Of a stretch of 64,000 nucleotides of DNA, positions 44,385-56,898 are shown piece after piece (position 1 is the first letter of the stretch; each line of letters starts with the position of its first letter). This DNA is from a virus: positions 1 to 64,000 of IMG/VR virus record IMGVR_UViG_3300047476_000972; one strand, given 5' to 3'. The notes under the pieces are model-generated. The model was not told the DNA's origin, searched no databases, and saw nothing but the letters and a program-made list of their open reading frames with translations. Position numbers and translations under genes: made by a program.

Positions 44385-45140
44385 ATGAAACTCTTTATCG
44401 GAACGCCAATGTATGGCGGAAACTGCAAAACTTCCTATGTGCAGAGTCTTTTAGATCTAATTTTACAACTGAAGGCTACCGAAGGCTATGAAGTTGAGTG
44501 GAGCTTTATTTACAATGAAAGCCTTATCACTCGAGCTAGAAACACCGTTGTTGATAATTTCCTAAAGTCTGATGCAGATGCGCTTCTATTTATCGATAGT
44601 GATCACGGGTTCTCTGCTAGTGACATCATAAAGATGATTGAGTCTGGTAAAGATCTTATTGGTGCGGTTTATCCGATGAAGGCACTGAATTGGGAAAGAA
44701 CTGTAGACGCAGCTAATCTTGGGTATCCAGATATCGAGTACTATAGTGGGTTCTTCGCGGCTAACATGTTACCTGGAACAGTGAACTTTAGCATTCTCGA
44801 GCCGCTAGAAGTCGAGTCCGTTGGAACCGGAATGATGTTCATCACCCGAAAAGTTTTTGAGGAAATGGCACCAATTTGCCAGAAGTATGCAAGACACTCC
44901 CAAGGGAGTGGGGAGATTTCTTTCACCGATGATCCTTATATTGAGTTCTTCAAAACAAGTATCGATGAGCGCGGAGTTCTTTTGTCTGAAGATTACGAGT
45001 TCTGCCGTATGTGGCGATCGCTGGGGAACTCGGTCTACGCAGCTCCTTGGGTAACTATTACCCATGCCGGTGAGTATGTCTTTAAGGGTAGCTTTGCTAG
45101 AACTCTTATGTACTTAAATAATAAAGAAAATAAAAACTAA
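44385..45140 (+). CDS. GT-A-type glycosyltransferase
   Basis: A 251-residue protein. NESLITRARNTVVDNFL followed by ALLFIDSDHGFSASDI (D71-S-D73) and a late SEDYEFCRMWRSLG match small phage GT-A enzymes. It has no membrane segment. It lies before the fibre array with a 4-base convergent overlap. A possible role is fibre or DNA glycosylation. Confidence 0.75.
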   Translation: MKLFIGTPMYGGNCKTSYVQSLLDLILQLKATEGYEVEWSFIYNESLITRARNTVVDNFLKSDADALLFIDSDHGFSASDIIKMIESGKDLIGAVYPMKALNWERTVDAANLGYPDIEYYSGFFAANMLPGTVNFSILEPLEVESVGTGMMFITRKVFEEMAPICQKYARHSQGSGEISFTDDPYIEFFKTSIDERGVLLSEDYEFCRMWRSLGNSVYAAPWVTITHAGEYVFKGSFARTLMYLNNKENKN

Positions 45141-45412
45141 GAAGTTTTAGACAAGTACTGACCGTACTTCATTTTTAAGTGAGACTTCAGGGCCTTAGCC
45201 TCAGAGGAGTACTGATCAAATATCTCTGTTTCAGAGTATTCTTCTGGAGTTTTTGAACCATCAGCCACCAAACTCGACTTTAGTTTATATGTAAAATCTC
45301 CTATAGATGCCTCGAAAAAGAACTCCCAGCGTTTAACCGATCCGTCCTCATTTAAAACTGGGCTAAGGTTAGTGATGCTTTTTGTTGCTAGGTCCCATGT
45401 CTCTTCTGGCAT
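45137..45412 (-). CDS. Hypothetical protein, 91 aa
   Basis: The last gene of the minus-strand fibre array; ATG overlaps the upstream stop (TAATG). A beta-rich start (RWEFFFEASIGDFTYKLKSSLVADG) then a helical end. Perhaps a fibre-associated or chaperone-like protein; not recognised. Confidence 0.5.
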   Translation of the reverse strand: MPEETWDLATKSITNLSPVLNEDGSVKRWEFFFEASIGDFTYKLKSSLVADGSKTPEEYSETEIFDQYSSEAKALKSHLKMKYGQYLSKTS

Positions 45413-45747
45413 TATCTAAGCCCTCTAATCAAAGCTTCAATCTCGACGTCGGTAAGTCCAACTGTATCTTTGAGCTTCTGACGGGCAGTAAATGGCGCTT
45501 CTCTAGCTTCTATTTCTTCTGAAGTTAGGTTTCTGATGGCCCAAGTCTGAGTGTATGTCCCACCATTCAACTCTGGACTTGTCTCGTAATATGTTTCTGT
45601 TGAGGTTATCGTCGGAGGATTGGTTGGCTCAACAGCAAACCACCCGACGGGCAGTTGATCACCTATTTGCCACCCCTCAACTGCGAGGGCAGCATCTCCA
45701 GGGAAAAGTGGATATCTGTTATTTACCGTGTCAATATACATATACAT
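45412..45747 (-). CDS. Probable tail-fibre assembly/attachment protein, 111 aa
   Basis: An 111-residue protein beginning MYMYIDTVNNRYPLFPGD; the C-terminus (RQKLKDTVGLTDVEIEALIRGLR) and the W-x-V/P-rich middle resemble small tail-fibre assembly proteins encoded beside fibre genes. It follows the beta-propeller fibre by 4 bases. Confidence 0.5.
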   Translation of the reverse strand: MYMYIDTVNNRYPLFPGDAALAVEGWQIGDQLPVGWFAVEPTNPPTITSTETYYETSPELNGGTYTQTWAIRNLTSEEIEAREAPFTARQKLKDTVGLTDVEIEALIRGLR

Positions 45748-45750
45748 AGT

Positions 45751-47094
45751 TTACTTTATGTTCCTTTTGTATGAAGAAAGAGTACCAGAAAAAGCGCTAG
45801 TACTAGCATTTCCTGATGTCGAGGATGTGGTAGCTACTCCGATAGATGTAGAGGCCCATGAGGCCGGAGTTGCTGAAGCTAGAGATCCAACCGAGTAATT
45901 GATGTCTCCATATGTCCCAGTTAGTGAACCATCGCCAGGAAGTTTAACAATTCCAACGCATGCATTACTTGAGCCATTAATGGTTATAGATCCAACTGGT
46001 ATATACAAATTTTCACTAGAATCTAGTTTTATTTCAAAGCCGTATCCGGCACTTACACCAGATAGAATTCGTTGCCAAAGTAAATTGCCATTAGTGTCAT
46101 ACTTAGCAATTAGAGTATTGTAGTTGGGGTAATCACTGCCTACCGCATAGATATTTCCAGATGTCGGAGAATGCACTACTGATCGCCATAGTCCCCCCTC
46201 GAGAGCTCTAGTCCAGGCGACAGACCCGTTGGATCCGTTGATTTTGGACAGAACTGCCAACACCGTGTAAGGAGTGACTCCGCTATCTGATCCTTGATAC
46301 CCGGCAGCGTAGGCATTTGTGGTGTCGGCAGACATACATAGTGTACTGCTATATCGATTAGAGTCGTTATTGTAGTATATACTCCAGAGCTGGCCATACG
46401 TTTCATTTAATTTAGTAATTAATCCGTAGGCTTCTGGAAATGATCCAGTGGATGCAAAGTCTCCATAAAAATACAGACTTTGAGTAGAACCTTCCATTTT
46501 TACGTTATCAAAGTAGCCGTTACTGCCGTGAGTGAGATTACGATACGTATTAAAATTATCTCCAGTAGTGTTAAACCTAGTAGTCATGTAATAGATACTA
46601 GGCGCGCTGCCGAATCCTGCTACAGATACGGTATTTCCGAATGGGTCTAATGCTAAAGATCTGTGGTGAAATAGACTGTTACTCGTCACCCCGTCCCCTA
46701 CCAGTCTTTGCCATATAATGTCTCCGTTTAGGTCTATTTTCATATGTAGTCTTTTAGCTACGCCGCTTGTATAAACGGCACCTAAAAGAAACAGCTCGGA
46801 ACCACTACATTGCATTGACTGAAAATAAGTTTCTGCACCAGCTTGGTACCATTTTTGCCAGACTTTACGTCCGTATTGGTCAATTTTTGCCAAAAATCCA
46901 GAACTTAGGTTGCTTGGCCCAGATCCATATCCACATACGTAACTATTTCCCGAGGAATCAATGGCAATTCCTTGAACCCCTTCGTATGTTGATGACGTCT
47001 CGCCGAAGACTGAAACCCAGTGAGGAGATAGAGTCTCTAAAAATCTTCCACCGCTACCCATGGAAGCATTTCCCAATGATTGAAGTATTGGCAT
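45751..47094 (-). CDS. Beta-propeller (SBBP-repeat) tail protein
   Basis: A 447-residue protein with repeating blades such as GIAIDSSGNSYVCGYG, LFLLGAVYTSGVAKRLHMKID, SGNIYAVGSDY and LIAKYDTNGNLLWQRIL, the pattern of seven-bladed SBBP propellers. The C-terminus is Ser/Thr-rich with ASTSAFSGTLSSYKRN. It is likely a receptor-binding protein of the fibre array. Confidence 0.7.
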   Translation of the reverse strand: MPILQSLGNASMGSGGRFLETLSPHWVSVFGETSSTYEGVQGIAIDSSGNSYVCGYGSGPSNLSSGFLAKIDQYGRKVWQKWYQAGAETYFQSMQCSGSELFLLGAVYTSGVAKRLHMKIDLNGDIIWQRLVGDGVTSNSLFHHRSLALDPFGNTVSVAGFGSAPSIYYMTTRFNTTGDNFNTYRNLTHGSNGYFDNVKMEGSTQSLYFYGDFASTGSFPEAYGLITKLNETYGQLWSIYYNNDSNRYSSTLCMSADTTNAYAAGYQGSDSGVTPYTVLAVLSKINGSNGSVAWTRALEGGLWRSVVHSPTSGNIYAVGSDYPNYNTLIAKYDTNGNLLWQRILSGVSAGYGFEIKLDSSENLYIPVGSITINGSSNACVGIVKLPGDGSLTGTYGDINYSVGSLASATPASWASTSIGVATTSSTSGNASTSAFSGTLSSYKRNIK

Positions 47095-47100
47095 AAATAC

Positions 47101-50695
<3,595 letters not shown>

Positions 50696-50696
<1 letters not shown>

Positions 50697-51058
50697 TATT
50701 TAGTTACCTCCGCGCGAACAGTTAGGTTTCCTTGAAGGAGGTTGGTAACTGTTCCAGTTGATGTTTCTTCTAGCTCTAGATCGTATACATAGATACCTGG
50801 AGTCATAGCAGCTGTCTGAGACGGGGTTATTAATATGATGACAGAACCTATTGACGCATTTATAGAGAGGCCGTTTGATGGAGTAGTTAGCTCCAGAATA
50901 GTGTTGAGATCGGGGGTCTTCTCGCGAATATCCATGCGAGCTGTGTATCCAGTTAAAGGAACTACATTTTTTGCAGAACTTTTAAGCGCTATAGATCGAT
51001 GCAAGGTAGCACCTTGATCTACTACTATATCATAAACATTAGTGGTTGCGCAATACAC
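50696..51058 (-). CDS. Fibre-base/baseplate-like protein, 120 aa
   Basis: From GTG 51058 with AGAGGA. A beta-rich protein ([56 protein letters not shown]) of the kind that forms the base to which fibres attach. A second, partial copy lies at 63870-64000. It directly precedes collagen-like fibre 2. Confidence 0.55.
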
Positions 51059-51114
51059 GGGAATCCTCTGGAGAAAAGGCTAGTCCTTTATATTTTACCG
51101 TATTTAGGGTTTTC

Positions 51115-51714
51115 CTAGTTGGTTAGCTTTTTAATCCAGAATGCTGGGGCCATATACTTTACCCCTGCTAGTACAGGAATGGACTCGTGGTAGTACGGAG
51201 CTACTGAGGGAAAGATCACTACACTACCAGCTTCTGGCTTAATCCTCACCCCGAACTCTGTAAAGTTAAGCTCTCCACCCTCCACGTCATCATTTAGATA
51301 TAAAACTGCAGACATTAGTGGCTCTATAGCAGGGTCTCCGTAGTAGTCCACGTGGGGTCCCATAGCTGAGCCTGTAGCATATTTTGAAATACTAAGAGGC
51401 AGTGGGTCTTTGTACTCGATGTAATTTTTACGGGCATAGTCTTGTCCGACTTTTGTTAGTGCATCTTTTATCGTACTATAGACTGCCCGAGCAGCCTCGG
51501 AGCTGGTACTTAGCTTGGATTCATCTGTGGACTTCTTTTGGCCAAAAACATACTTTGGCCCCTCTCCCGAGGCTACCCACTCGCTCCATTTTTCAATGGC
51601 ATCATTGTCAGTAAGATCTTCGTCAGATGTTTCGATTAAAGATACTAGGTCGCTAGGGGCGTCTACTACATTTTTATAGTAGTAAATCTTGTCTGCAAAA
51701 ATTTCTGGTTGCAT
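51115..51714 (-). CDS. 2OG-Fe(II) dioxygenase (prolyl 4-hydroxylase-like) 1
   Basis: I place the start at ATG 51714, overlapping the upstream stop (TAATG), rather than at a longer alternative 27 bases earlier. GPHVDYY gives H-x-D, the later PYYHES the second His, and GVKY the Lys expected to bind 2-oxoglutarate in P4H-type enzymes. A DDVEGGELNF turn precedes the second His. Such enzymes hydroxylate Pro, Lys or Asp side chains in proteins. Target unknown; collagen-like fibres are next door. Confidence 0.8.
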   Translation of the reverse strand: MQPEIFADKIYYYKNVVDAPSDLVSLIETSDEDLTDNDAIEKWSEWVASGEGPKYVFGQKKSTDESKLSTSSEAARAVYSTIKDALTKVGQDYARKNYIEYKDPLPLSISKYATGSAMGPHVDYYGDPAIEPLMSAVLYLNDDVEGGELNFTEFGVRIKPEAGSVVIFPSVAPYYHESIPVLAGVKYMAPAFWIKKLTN

Positions 51715-52448
51715 TAGGCGAACTTGTTGCCCTTTTCCCACTCTACTTTTTGCTCCGCCTGAGCCTTACGGACTTCTCGAATCTCTTCTTCCCAAGCTGC
51801 CTTCTTTTCATCAGAGTAGACTGCGTCAGCGAAGTCCCAGAAGGAAACCATGGTGTAGCGAGTGCCTTTTAAAATTTCTTGAACTCCGTGAATATTCTCT
51901 ACTCCACCTGGGAAACAGATGTATGAATAGGCGCGTGGCTTAAATTCGATATCGTGCTCTGGGAAATACAACTCCCCGCCCTCGTAGTCATCATTCAAGT
52001 ACAGAATCCCGACATACTTATTAATTTCAAATGCATTAGGGTGACCATCAAAGTCGGAGTTGTCCGAGTGCGGGGCCGCGAATCCGCCTACATCCCATTT
52101 CTGAGCGTGGGAAGTATTTGCCACTACTTCGCGATCAAAGACTAGTTCAATAGCTTCTTGAAACTTCTGTCGAAGTAACTCGAAGAATCGTGGTGGTAGA
52201 GAGTACTCTGCCAGTTTAGGATCGTCTGGGTGGATTCCCATTCCAGAAGAGCCATAGAAAGCGATGTCGCCCCACTGGGAAGAGTATGACTCAATGTAAT
52301 CAATGATGCTCTTAGCTGCGTCTGGCGTCACAAAATTAGGAATCTCTATGATTCTGTTCTGCGGAATACCGAGCTCGCCTTTAACAGTAGGCTCGTCTTT
52401 GTAGATGATAAAAGTGTCTTTATCAATAGTTTCAAGATATAGAGACAT
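51714..52448 (-). CDS. 2OG-Fe(II) dioxygenase 2
   Basis: A 244-residue enzyme with H127-x-D129 (APHSDN), H187 (ENIHGV) and R197 (KGTRY) as the co-substrate-binding base; DDYEGGELYF is shared with the neighbours. An extra C-terminal helical stretch, rich in Glu, Lys and Ala, follows residue 205. It overlaps neighbours on both sides by TAATG. Confidence 0.8.
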   Translation of the reverse strand: MSLYLETIDKDTFIIYKDEPTVKGELGIPQNRIIEIPNFVTPDAAKSIIDYIESYSSQWGDIAFYGSSGMGIHPDDPKLAEYSLPPRFFELLRQKFQEAIELVFDREVVANTSHAQKWDVGGFAAPHSDNSDFDGHPNAFEINKYVGILYLNDDYEGGELYFPEHDIEFKPRAYSYICFPGGVENIHGVQEILKGTRYTMVSFWDFADAVYSDEKKAAWEEEIREVRKAQAEQKVEWEKGNKFA

Positions 52449-53221
52449 TAGTGGTCAATACCTTTCAGGTTATAGCGTCCAGAGTTTCGCTCTACGCGTT
52501 CGCGTTCTTTTTCCATTTCGGCCCAGACTTCGTGGCCATATTTTGCTTGACCATCGCGCCACTCCTGAGTGCCTTCGAATTCATATTGCCAGAAAGATCG
52601 TACGAAGTACTTCTGACCAGCGGTAGTTTTATTAACGCCATGGTAGTAAGGAGCTCGAGAAGGGAACACTAGAACGTCTCCCGCCTGAGGCTTGTGCATG
52701 AAGAACTCTACGTCTGTCCCTTCTTCGTTGAGGACCTTAAAACAGATCTCTCCGCCCTCATAGTCTCCATTTAGATACATGGTGCATGTCATAACTGGCT
52801 TGTCTCCGGGAGCGTCTGCGCGCTCCTGTTGAAAGTCTGTGTGATAGAACATGCCCACGTTAGTGTCTGCTCCGCCATCTGTTTTGTACATACAGATAGC
52901 AGGGGCGGTGAATTTCCAGTTGGGAATGCTGTCAGTGAAGTAAGTATCATAATAATGCTTGGTAGCTTCATAAAACGCTTGAAGAATTTTTAAAGCAGGA
53001 TCAGTTAGATCCTTATCACCAGCTAGTAAGGCCTGAGACCACTCTTCTTCATTTGGAAATGACGAAAATGTGTGATTCCTGACCTTAACAGTGGTCAAAT
53101 CTCCGAAAGTGAACCACTGACGCCACTCACTATTGTTCTTGTGGAACTCGATGATCTCTTCTGGGTTTTCATAGAGACCTCGATACACAATCACATTTGG
53201 GTAGAGTTCCAGAACTTCCAT
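52448..53221 (-). CDS. 2OG-Fe(II) dioxygenase 3
   Basis: Start at ATG 53221 overlapping the upstream stop; an in-frame ATG 12 bases upstream is less likely. Metal ligands H127-x-D129 (MFYHTDF), H194 (PYYHGV) and K204 (GQKYF), numbered from this start; GDYEGGEICF replaces DDYEGGEL. The C-terminus is charged. Family: 2OG-FeII_Oxy type P4H. Confidence 0.8.
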   Translation of the reverse strand: MEVLELYPNVIVYRGLYENPEEIIEFHKNNSEWRQWFTFGDLTTVKVRNHTFSSFPNEEEWSQALLAGDKDLTDPALKILQAFYEATKHYYDTYFTDSIPNWKFTAPAICMYKTDGGADTNVGMFYHTDFQQERADAPGDKPVMTCTMYLNGDYEGGEICFKVLNEEGTDVEFFMHKPQAGDVLVFPSRAPYYHGVNKTTAGQKYFVRSFWQYEFEGTQEWRDGQAKYGHEVWAEMEKERERVERNSGRYNLKGIDH

Positions 53222-53904
53222 TAGATACCGCACTGGCTTTCATGAGAAAGAATAGTCCAGAAGAATGGCACTGTGTAACGGATTCCAGACGTAATCTGAG
53301 TTACGCCGTGAATATACTCCATATCGCCTGGGAAGAAGTAGGCAGCTCCAGCCTTTGGCTTGAATTGGATTCCCTGATTAGGAAAGTACAACTCCCCGCC
53401 TTCATAGTCATCATTGATGTAGAAAAGACCAGCAATGTCGTAGTACGGGAAGTCGTTTGGCTTTCCGCGATCTTCTCCCTCGTGCAACTCTTTATCTGCG
53501 TGAGGCATCTGTAGCTGGCCTGGCAACCAACGAACTAGTGCTGGAGATGTAGGAACCGCATCTACTTTAAAGAACGCGTCTACTTCTCTCTTTAGTCGTT
53601 CAACCATTCCGTTGATAACTTCTGGAATCTTAGGGTCTACGGCACGAATAGTGTCATAGGTAGCTACTCGATCTTTCCAATACTCCGAGTCATAAATGAC
53701 AGTGCCCTCTTCGTTATAGTGGGTTTCTGTGACATCCCATGAGGTGTTTGATCGGATAAACGCATTGAGAGTCTGTAGCTCCTCGGGCGTCATAAAATCT
53801 TCTCTGGCCTGAATGTTGGAAGGGCTGTTTCCAAAGAATCCAGAAGGTGTTATGGACATTCTGTTTTCTAGCCTAGAGTTTGAGTAGTCTTCTAAAGGTT
53901 CCAT
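53221..53904 (-). CDS. 2OG-Fe(II) dioxygenase 4
   Basis: A 227-residue enzyme; H135-x-D137 (QMPHADKE), H199 (EYIHGV), R209 (GIRY). The insert between the first His and the beta-strands (HEGEDRGKPNDFPYY) is longer than in the neighbours. ATG 53904 has AGGAT upstream. First gene downstream of the DUF6065-like pair. Confidence 0.8.
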   Translation of the reverse strand: MEPLEDYSNSRLENRMSITPSGFFGNSPSNIQAREDFMTPEELQTLNAFIRSNTSWDVTETHYNEEGTVIYDSEYWKDRVATYDTIRAVDPKIPEVINGMVERLKREVDAFFKVDAVPTSPALVRWLPGQLQMPHADKELHEGEDRGKPNDFPYYDIAGLFYINDDYEGGELYFPNQGIQFKPKAGAAYFFPGDMEYIHGVTQITSGIRYTVPFFWTILSHESQCGI

Positions 53905-53916
53905 GCATCTATCCTA

Positions 53917-54648
53917 TCATTCATAAACTCTTCGAGTCCAAACTTCCTTCTGGTAGACTCCCCCGTCTGGAACACGATACTTCTTGCTATTAGCGTTGTT
54001 GTCCATGGCCATTTTCATGTATGGGACCTTAGCATCAACTTCCGATTCCCAGTCCTCGCGCTTGAAGGGCAACATCTGAGCGTAAGGAGTACCTGCTGGC
54101 AGAACTCCAGTCCAACCTTTAACAATAAAAAATGGCATAGTCCCTGGAAGATTGACTTTGTCGTTGTCAATGATCCCGCTTGTTGTTAAAAATGGTAGCT
54201 CAAAGCGGTTAAATGGTTGAGTGTATAAGACGCTATACCCGTCTGGTACCTGCACTGCCCAGTCCGACCACCATGCAAAATGAACTTCATGATACCCCAT
54301 CGGGGCTTTGAACTGAGGCATCGGCGGCCTGTTTTGAATGAAATCTTTATTTTGAGGATCTAATACTTTGGCTTTAATTACGCCATTGTCTTCATAGAAC
54401 TCGATGTCACAAGGGGTGCGGTAGACATATCCGGTGCCCATGATGTCAAAAACAGCAGGGCAAGCCTTCCACGTTGGAATTTTTCCTCCGACATAAGGAT
54501 CTTTCCAGTGTTCGCCATCTGGCTTGAGAGCAAAACGATCAGCTTTGCGATACCATTCAGGAATTGTCTTGATGGTCGGCTTTGGGGTTGACGGACTGTC
54601 TTCCGTTAGCCATGGGCGATTTTTGATGAATTTAATCAGTTGTTTCAA
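53917..54648 (-). CDS. DUF6065-like protein A
   Basis: A 243-residue protein from TTG 54648, overlapping its upstream gene by 17 bases. Features: IPEWYRKADRF, FAWWSDWAVQVPDGYSVLYTQPFNRFE, LPAGTPYAQMLPF. Its paralogue next door shares the PAGTP-A-x3-P signature. DUF6065-like is my tentative family call; a beta-barrel/cupin-like fold is likely. Function unknown, although being inside a hydroxylase operon is suggestive. Confidence 0.5.
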   Translation of the reverse strand: MKQLIKFIKNRPWLTEDSPSTPKPTIKTIPEWYRKADRFALKPDGEHWKDPYVGGKIPTWKACPAVFDIMGTGYVYRTPCDIEFYEDNGVIKAKVLDPQNKDFIQNRPPMPQFKAPMGYHEVHFAWWSDWAVQVPDGYSVLYTQPFNRFELPFLTTSGIIDNDKVNLPGTMPFFIVKGWTGVLPAGTPYAQMLPFKREDWESEVDAKVPYMKMAMDNNANSKKYRVPDGGVYQKEVWTRRVYE

Positions 54649-55366
54649 TTGTCATTCCTGTCACTGGGCATTTAATGGTTTTAAGTTTGATGTTCTTAGA
54701 TTCATGTTGCCCCATAGAGGAGCCGTCATAGTTGACTGCATCACGATACATCTTTGACCAATCGCCTTTAGAGTTTTTTGCTTCGGCAGCTTCGCCATAC
54801 TTTCTCAGCTCTTCCCAGTATTCGTTTGGAAGACTGCCCTCTGTTATCTCCATCTGATAGCTCGACTGCAGATCGCCAATTGATATGGGGATCACAGCTG
54901 CTACGGGAGTGCCAGCGGGGATAAAGATTTCTTTGTTTGGCTCTGTAATTTTTATAGCAAGTGGCAGCTCGCCCTTATAAAAAGAGGTGCTTAGGATAGT
55001 GGTAAATGTCTGAGTCCCTCTAATAAATTGGTTCGGCACTGGCATTGTCAGCATTGATACGTCGACGTCAGTTGAAAAAACTAGCCCAGTCTTAAAACTA
55101 AGCGTACCGTGAGCCCTACCAGTGTAGACAAACTCTTCGCCCTCTAGAATTTTGACGTGGTGTTCTTCAGAGTTTTCTACGCCATCCCAGATCGCTCGGA
55201 CATCTTTATTAAAGGAAATACCCCAGCCGAGACCATTAGTCAGTGTCATAGGAAAGCACATATACGCGTGCTTCCCTGAAGTATTGTCCATCCAGTCTCG
55301 GGTAGCACGTAGCTGCTCGATGGTCGCAGCTTTTTCGTGTAACCTTTGTACTCGGATAGTTTTCAT
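54632..55366 (-). CDS. DUF6065-like protein B
   Basis: A 244-residue protein. CFPMTLTNGLGWGISF, WDG, then FIPAGTPVAAVIP show the same family as protein A. A C-terminal part with IKCPVTGMTIETTD. Its ATG overlaps the upstream hydroxylase stop (TAATG). Function unknown. Confidence 0.5.
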   Translation of the reverse strand: MKTIRVQRLHEKAATIEQLRATRDWMDNTSGKHAYMCFPMTLTNGLGWGISFNKDVRAIWDGVENSEEHHVKILEGEEFVYTGRAHGTLSFKTGLVFSTDVDVSMLTMPVPNQFIRGTQTFTTILSTSFYKGELPLAIKITEPNKEIFIPAGTPVAAVIPISIGDLQSSYQMEITEGSLPNEYWEELRKYGEAAEAKNSKGDWSKMYRDAVNYDGSSMGQHESKNIKLKTIKCPVTGMTIETTD

Positions 55367-56115
55367 TAGTCGCCTGTCTCGACGATGAACTGGGGGCGGT
55401 GGAACTTTTCTGAATAATCAAGCATGGTAACCATCGAGTGCTTAGTTCCAGATAGAACCGGCATTGCTCGATGAGGGTACATGTAATTAGACGGGAAGAT
55501 GTATAGGTCTCCTGCAGTGGGCTTCACTTTAACATTCTGCAACCTAAAGTACAGCTCTCCACCTTCGTAGTCATCGTTAGGGAAGGCCACTAATGACGTG
55601 ACGCAGTTGTAGGAGAACCCGTGATCATGGTGCTCTTGGAAGTGCTGCCCTGGACCGTACTTAATAAAGTTAGTTGCCTCCCAGTAGCGCAGTTCTCCGA
55701 TGTTGTACATCTTGGTGTAGTGCTTTACCGCTTGGAGCTGTCGGTGATGGGTCTCTTCCCAAAGGGCTACCAGCTTCTGAGCAGCTTCGGAAGGGTCGTG
55801 CTGAATGTCTGTTTTCTTGTACTTAAAGTCAACGCAGTCGCGGTACTCTGGCATTTTTACGCCATAACCAACTAGAGCTTCCTCGTAGTGGTATTGGTTG
55901 CTTGGGTCAAGAAGTACGTCTTCTAACCGCTGAATCACCTGTAGCTCGGTTGGAATTACGTTTCTGTAAACCCAGATGCCAGACATGGGGACGACTTCTT
56001 CCGCGGTAGTCCAAGTCTTTTCTTCAATTTCATACCACTTAGTAAGACGAACATTGTGATCGTTGATGTCTTGCATCATCTTTTCTGTTGGCTTTCCTAC
56101 ATGATTGTTCTGCAT
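55366..56115 (-). CDS. 2OG-Fe(II) dioxygenase 5
   Basis: A 249-residue enzyme; H162-x-D164 (QEHHDH), H215 (YMYPHRAM), K225 (SGTKH). NDDYEGGELYF precedes. AGGA before ATG. The local pattern FVAFPNDDYEGG resembles the next gene more than others, so genes 5 and 6 are probably recent paralogues. Confidence 0.8.
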   Translation of the reverse strand: MQNNHVGKPTEKMMQDINDHNVRLTKWYEIEEKTWTTAEEVVPMSGIWVYRNVIPTELQVIQRLEDVLLDPSNQYHYEEALVGYGVKMPEYRDCVDFKYKKTDIQHDPSEAAQKLVALWEETHHRQLQAVKHYTKMYNIGELRYWEATNFIKYGPGQHFQEHHDHGFSYNCVTSLVAFPNDDYEGGELYFRLQNVKVKPTAGDLYIFPSNYMYPHRAMPVLSGTKHSMVTMLDYSEKFHRPQFIVETGD

Positions 56116-56122
56116 GATTGTC

Positions 56123-56881
56123 CTAATACTTCAACTTGTATTCTTGAATAATTGGGGATACCTTGTGGTTCACGTCTCCGCGATCGTTGTAGTCAGTCAT
56201 AATTACAACGGCATATTTTGTTCCAGAGATCATGTCTTGGGAGGCGTGCTCATAGATGTAGGTTGATGGGAAAACAACTACGTCTCCGGCCTTTGGCTTA
56301 ATAGATAGGCCGTTCATTCGAGGGAACCAAATCTCTCCGCCCTCATAGTCGTCGTTTAGATATACAACTACTGAGACAGTGCACACGTAGGTTGGGCCAT
56401 GATCAGCGTGAACCTTAAAGTGAGTTCCTGATCCTTCATACTTTACAAAGTTAAAAGCCTCGTATGAGCAGATCCCCACTCCCCAGTAGCGGCCGTAGTC
56501 ATCCACACACTGGCGAACTGCTTGGAACACGGCTTCGTGTACATCGTAGAGTTCGGCATTGTGCTCGTTACGAGGACCTAGGCCAGTGGAGTTGATTTTA
56601 AAGTCTTGTGCATTTCTCGCATTGACGTCTACGTCAGCAGAAGAAGTAACCTTTGCTCCTTGCCAACGATACCTGCCAGTGCCATCTAAATTTTTTTCTA
56701 GGGTGTCAATGTAGTGCTTACCTTGTTCTTTGGTAATTGCACCACTATAGACGTTTACGCCTAGGGCTGGATTTGCTACGGTAATAGCTGGATTAGTGGT
56801 AGCCTGTCGATCAGGCATACGATGCGCTGAGGTCTCTGACCTGTCTTTAGTAAACCAATCATTCATGCATTTAGTATACAT
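56123..56881 (-). CDS. 2OG-Fe(II) dioxygenase 6
   Basis: A 252-residue enzyme with H158-x-D160 (KVHADHGP), H212 (YIYEHAS), K222 (SGTKY) and DDYEGGEIWF. The start ATG 56881 lacks a Shine-Dalgarno; an alternative ATG lies 15 bases on. Closest to dioxygenase 5 by its ADHG/HDHG and TKY/TKH features. Confidence 0.75.
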   Translation of the reverse strand: MYTKCMNDWFTKDRSETSAHRMPDRQATTNPAITVANPALGVNVYSGAITKEQGKHYIDTLEKNLDGTGRYRWQGAKVTSSADVDVNARNAQDFKINSTGLGPRNEHNAELYDVHEAVFQAVRQCVDDYGRYWGVGICSYEAFNFVKYEGSGTHFKVHADHGPTYVCTVSVVVYLNDDYEGGEIWFPRMNGLSIKPKAGDVVVFPSTYIYEHASQDMISGTKYAVVIMTDYNDRGDVNHKVSPIIQEYKLKY

Positions 56882-56898
56882 ACGAATATGTAAAAATG

